NCBI GenBank assembly: GCA_017458125.1 | Contig: JAFTGB010000024.1 | Location: 1-49,029, forward strand | Length of the DNA: 49,029 bases | Direction: 5' to 3' | DNA from: Prevotella sp. | Lineage (GTDB): Bacteria; Bacteroidota; Bacteroidia; Bacteroidales; Bacteroidaceae | Shown here: one piece after another, positions 46,412 through 49,029 of the stretch | How positions within the stretch are numbered: the first letter of the stretch is position 1 | Layout: each line of letters begins with the position of its first letter | The notes under the pieces: generated by a model | Told to the model about the DNA's origin: nothing | Database searches by the model: none | Seen by the model: only the letters and a program-made list of their open reading frames with translations | Translations under genes and position numbers: made by a program

Positions 46412-46419
46412 CAAAGGTA
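46412..46419 (-). promoter_or_regulatory. -7 promoter element of the RiPP operon
   Basis: The minus strand reads TACCTTTG followed by TGGCC, 25 bases before the ATG at 46387. It is the only clear promoter upstream of the seven-gene run, apart from the precursor's possible own box. Confidence 0.7.
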
Positions 46420-46488
46420 CAAATAATCAATCAAGGCTACACGAAAACATTGATGCCTAAGAGTCCACACTTTTATTGTCAATTGTTC

Positions 46489-46722
46489 CTATAATTCCTT
46501 CTTGTAAAGCTCAAAGAAGTCATAATTTAATATTTTTGAGACTCTTAGCAGGAGTTCGGTATCTATCGTCGAACGTTTGAATAATTTGTAAATATTGGAA
46601 CGGTCACAACACAATTTGCGTGCAAACCAACTTACAGTTCGCTCTTGTCTCTCCAGTTCTTCCTTTATCAGGTTGCCAATATGCAATCTTGGCGGAATCC
46701 TATTGTGTTGCTCGCCCATCAT
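46489..46722 (-). CDS. XRE-type small HTH regulator upstream of the RiPP operon
   Basis: Seventy-seven residues from the ATG at 46722: MGEQHNRIPPRLHIGNLIKE, then LERQERTVSWFARKLCCDRS, NIYKLFKRSTIDTELLLRVS and KILNYDFFELYKKEL. It is a compact helix-turn-helix protein, a Bacteroidetes type with HIGxLIxxELxRQxRTVxWFA and a C-terminal DFFxxYxxEL. The longer frame from 46839 adds 39 residues with no family resemblance, so I favour the shorter start. It is oriented like the RiPP operon and ends about 70 bases before its promoter. It is a candidate regulator of the operon, by position. Confidence 0.7.
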   Translation of the reverse strand: MMGEQHNRIPPRLHIGNLIKEELERQERTVSWFARKLCCDRSNIYKLFKRSTIDTELLLRVSKILNYDFFELYKKEL

Positions 46723-47212
46723 TAAACGAATAAAACTTGCAGCAACCCCAACAAGCGGCTTATAATCATTTGAGCATATACAAAAAGAAGCGCGGGTGCT
46801 GTATCCGTTACTCGTCCCACTGCTCAAGGCGTCTCGCATTGCCCCTATTGTCTGACGAGCAACATGCAGAGCCCACGCCTTGATGTAATATAGTTATCCT
46901 CTTGATCCTTTAATCGAACAAAGAGGATGCGTATAAACACATCATGCGGGTATCTACCCGTTGCTTTGTCTTTGACAATAGGTTCGAGTTTGCGAGACTT
47001 CGAGCAGTCAAAGAACAAAGCGTTGATAAACGCCTTTTCTGTAAATGCGCCCCCACCCATCCGCTCTGCACATCTTTACAATGTAGCCGCTTCCAAGTGA
47101 AGACGGCTGCAAAATTACTCATTTTATTCAAAAAAGGTGGCGAAAAGATACAAAAATCTAAAATTTTTAATTATTTCTTGCCTAAAATGAAACGAATTTG
47201 GTAAATAATGAC
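46723..47212. other. Degraded intergenic stretch with short minus-strand ORF
   Basis: A minus-strand frame at 46845-47060 encodes 71 residues (TEKAFINALFFDCSKSRKLE, PIVKDKATGRYPHDVFIRIL), which I cannot match to a family. A TAATTTTG box (47110-47117, minus) lies upstream. Frames to both sides are short, so this seems to be decayed DNA. The composition is AT-rich at 47115-47212. Confidence 0.45.
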
Positions 47213-47457
47213 TAAATTTGCGACTGTTTTTTATTCAAATAAGCGAACAACAAACAATAGTATTCACACTTAAAGATAGAAAGGGACAAGACTATGGCAA
47301 CAAGAACATTAGGAACTTCCTACTTGATGAGGCTGACGAACGCCCGCTCGACCTTGTCGCTTGCCATAGCAAGAACCACGACGGCGTGACGCAGCAGATT
47401 GACGACCGACTGCAGGCTTTCGAGAGTGACAACCAGATGCTCACGGCGGCTCTGTAA
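47213..47457 (+). pseudogene. Short decayed ORF behind a promoter
   Basis: A TAAATTTG box at 47213-47220 is followed by an ATG at 47294 (MATRTLGTSYLMRLT) that stops after 31 codons. In another frame the same DNA encodes LLDEADERPLDLVACHSKNH and DGVTQQIDDRLQAFESDNQM ending TAAL at 47457. Joining the two frames near 47310 would give one small protein of about 55 residues, so a one-base indel is likely. No family is recognised. Confidence 0.45.
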
Positions 47458-47587
47458 TGATTACAATCGTGCCTCCGAGTGCTCTGAGCGGGTCTCTCAA
47501 AATGGATTTTTGGTACTTGGGACGGCATAGTCCCGAAAAGTGACATTATCGTCCCGCATAGTCTGTGGCTGTTCGGGATTTTTGTCG

Positions 47588-47595
47588 TACCTTTG
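47588..47595 (+). promoter_or_regulatory. -7 promoter element of the esterase gene, nearly leaderless
   Basis: TACCTTTG is followed after five bases (CACCC) by the ATG at 47601. With the usual distance from -7 box to start site, transcription begins at or next to the A of the ATG, so the mRNA would be leaderless or nearly so. Confidence 0.65.
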
Positions 47596-47600
47596 CACCC

Positions 47601-48296
47601 ATGAAACAGATATTACAGATTGGCGGGCGTGAGTGCCTGCTTTACACAGAAGGAGAACAGCAACCGCAGGTGTTGCTCATTCAGACGCTGGGCGCACAGG
47701 AACGTGGAAGCATCGACAGTGAGGTGGAGATGATTAGCGAGACTACAGGTACATCATTCGTGATGGCAGCCTTTGCCATCGACGACTGGGAGGTGGAACT
47801 CACGCCGTGGCACGACCCTGCCGTTTCGAAGCATCAGGCCGTGGGCGAACATGCTGGAGAGACGCTCCGTTATATCACAGAAACGTTGACGCCCTATTTG
47901 CATCAGGAATACGGCGACTTTCCCATTGTCTTAGGCGGCTACAGCCTTGGTGGTCTCTTTTCCCTTTGGTCTGGCTCTGAGTCCGATAGTTTTGCTGCCA
48001 TTGCAGCGATGTCACCATCGGTGTGGATTGCAGGATGGCAGGACTATGCCCGCCAGCATCCTGTCAAGACTCCCTACGTCTATCTCAGCCTTGGCGACCG
48101 CGAGGAGCACTGCCGAGACAAGGCCATAGCACAGGTGGGCAATAACCTCCGTTGGGAGCATGAACACTTGAAACAGACACTTGATCCCAACCACACGACG
48201 CTGGAATGGAACACGGGTAATCATTTTGTGGATGGTGCCCGCCGTACCGCCAAAGGCTTCGCGTGGTGTGTCAATAGAATAGTAAATCGAAAATAG
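47601..48296 (+). CDS. Alpha/beta-hydrolase esterase
   Basis: The 231-residue protein has the nucleophile elbow GGYSLGGLFSLW (Ser115) and later MSPSVWIAGW, YVYLSLGDREEH (candidate acid) and EWNTGNHFVDGARR (His). This fits the esterase-D/enterochelin-esterase-like group of alpha/beta hydrolases. No signal peptide is seen, so it acts in the cytosol. The start at 47601 is used because the longer frame from 47565 runs through the promoter. The SPL-like gene begins 17 bases downstream and is probably co-transcribed. Confidence 0.8.
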   Translation: MKQILQIGGRECLLYTEGEQQPQVLLIQTLGAQERGSIDSEVEMISETTGTSFVMAAFAIDDWEVELTPWHDPAVSKHQAVGEHAGETLRYITETLTPYLHQEYGDFPIVLGGYSLGGLFSLWSGSESDSFAAIAAMSPSVWIAGWQDYARQHPVKTPYVYLSLGDREEHCRDKAIAQVGNNLRWEHEHLKQTLDPNHTTLEWNTGNHFVDGARRTAKGFAWCVNRIVNRK

Positions 48297-48313
48297 TTAA
48301 ATCGAAAATTATC

Positions 48314-49029
48314 ATGGTGAAGATACAAGACATCGAAGTAAAGTCGGTGATGACGAAGTCTAATCTTCCTGTGGCCGACTTCAGTGTAAACCCCTACGTA
48401 GGCTGCACCCATGCCTGCAAATATTGCTATGCCTCTTTCATGAAGCGGTTTACGAACCACCCGGAACCGTGGGGCGAGTTCATCGACGTAAAGTATTGGC
48501 CCGAGATCAAGAATGCTAAGCGGTATGCTGGTAAGGAGGCCTTCTTCGGCTCCGTGACCGACTGCTACCAGCCGCACGAGGCGAAGTACAAGCGCACCCG
48601 TGCCCTGCTGGAACAGCTTCAGGGCAGTGGCATCAGCGTGAGCATCGCCACGAAGTCTGACCTTGTGTTGCGTGACCTTGACCTCATCAAGGCCTTTCCC
48701 CATGCCCGTGTGCCGTGGAGCATCAACACGCTTGACGAGTCGTTCCGCCGTGAGATGGACGTGGCCGTCAGCATCGAGCGCCGACTGGAAGCAATGCGTC
48801 AGTTCTACGAGGCAGGTATCGAGACTACCTGCTTTATCTCTCCGATATTCCCTGGCATCACCGATGTAGAGGCCATCATCCGAAAGGCTAAGGACTGCTG
48901 CAACCTCGTCTGGCTGGAGAACCTGAATCTGCGTGGCGACTACAAAGGCAAGATTTTCGCGTGGATTCACGAGCATCACCCCGAACTGGACCAGCTCTAC
49001 CATGACATCTACACGAAGAAAGACCGCTC
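48314..49029 (+). CDS. SPL-family radical SAM protein (partial)
   Basis: The frame runs off the right edge after 238 codons. It begins MVKIQDIEVKSVMTKSNLPV and has the radical SAM site in VGCTHACKYCYASFMKRF (CxxxCxxC), followed by EAFFGSVTDCYQPHEAKYKR, SVSIATKSDLVLRDLDLI and GIETTCFISPIFPGITD. These match the spore-photoproduct-lyase-like (Rv2578c-type) group, widespread and often annotated as DNA-repair photolyase-related, though the real reaction is generally unknown. It is not related to the RiPP maturases apart from the iron-sulfur motif. Confidence 0.85.
   Translation, partial: MVKIQDIEVKSVMTKSNLPVADFSVNPYVGCTHACKYCYASFMKRFTNHPEPWGEFIDVKYWPEIKNAKRYAGKEAFFGSVTDCYQPHEAKYKRTRALLEQLQGSGISVSIATKSDLVLRDLDLIKAFPHARVPWSINTLDESFRREMDVAVSIERRLEAMRQFYEAGIETTCFISPIFPGITDVEAIIRKAKDCCNLVWLENLNLRGDYKGKIFAWIHEHHPELDQLYHDIYTKKDR

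Noticed and set aside
48221-49003. Minus-strand 260-codon open frame at the right edge
   Set aside because: Antisense of the SPL-type radical SAM gene, whose CxxxCxxC motif and conserved segments are clear.

Overview
The window looks like a chromosome segment of a gut-type Bacteroidales bacterium, most likely Prevotellaceae. The evidence is the recurring TAnnTTTG -7 promoter element just upstream of starts, the near absence of Shine-Dalgarno sites, and typical Bacteroidetes families (smalltalk peptide, DUF4248, BT4734-type VapE protein, DUF6249, DUF2723, DUF3098, ECF sigma/anti-sigma pairs). Genus is inferred from protein style only. No tRNA, rRNA or CRISPR array was seen.

Region 1 (1-7.2 kb) is a mobile or defective-element zone. 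It starts with a transposase tail, BRO and helicase-like gene fragments and an XRE regulator. A minus-strand module follows: an uncharacterised gene, a VapE/BT4734 helicase-primase-like protein, a repeat-flanked AT-rich segment resembling an origin, DUF4248, a zeta toxin-antitoxin pair, an HU-like protein, a smalltalk peptide and an M15 peptidoglycan peptidase. Region 2 (7.3-20 kb) holds cell-envelope genes (a zincin lipoprotein, a beta-barrel, a surface protein), a protein-kinase-like gene beside a membrane MutS-like ATPase, two ECF sigma loci, a decayed second zeta locus and a membrane winged-helix protein.

Region 3 (20-33.5 kb) carries a third sigma/anti-sigma pair with a thioredoxin-fold protein lacking its CxxC, a DUF2723 glycosyltransferase-like membrane protein with DUF3098, and a minus-strand run of C1 peptidase, SLC13-type transporter (frameshifted), NMT1/THI5-like binding protein, RsbU/RsbW-like fusion and STAS protein, which looks like a partner-switching pathway. 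Region 4 (33.6-40.7 kb) has a truncated AraC regulator, a MntA/HepT toxin-antitoxin pair, a large fold-back sequence, an aldo/keto reductase-amidohydrolase-monooxygenase-flavodoxin cluster, a broken Abi gene and a GNAT-type toxin-antitoxin candidate.

Region 5 (40.8-46.4 kb) is the most interesting part. It is an AT-richer seven-gene minus-strand operon: two radical SAM/SPASM enzymes flank a 66-residue precursor with six cysteines, followed by a ClpP-fold protease, an ABC exporter and two Cys-rich exported or membrane proteins. It reads as a complete ribosomally made, post-translationally modified peptide (RiPP) pathway: make precursor, modify, cleave leader, export. An XRE-type regulator lies just upstream. 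The window ends with decayed short ORFs, an esterase and a truncated SPL-type radical SAM gene.

A theme across the window is short dispersed repeats placed inside reading frames without breaking them (anti-sigma gene, DUF2723 gene, winged-helix gene, ends of the binding protein and RsbU genes, and possibly the start of the amidohydrolase gene).
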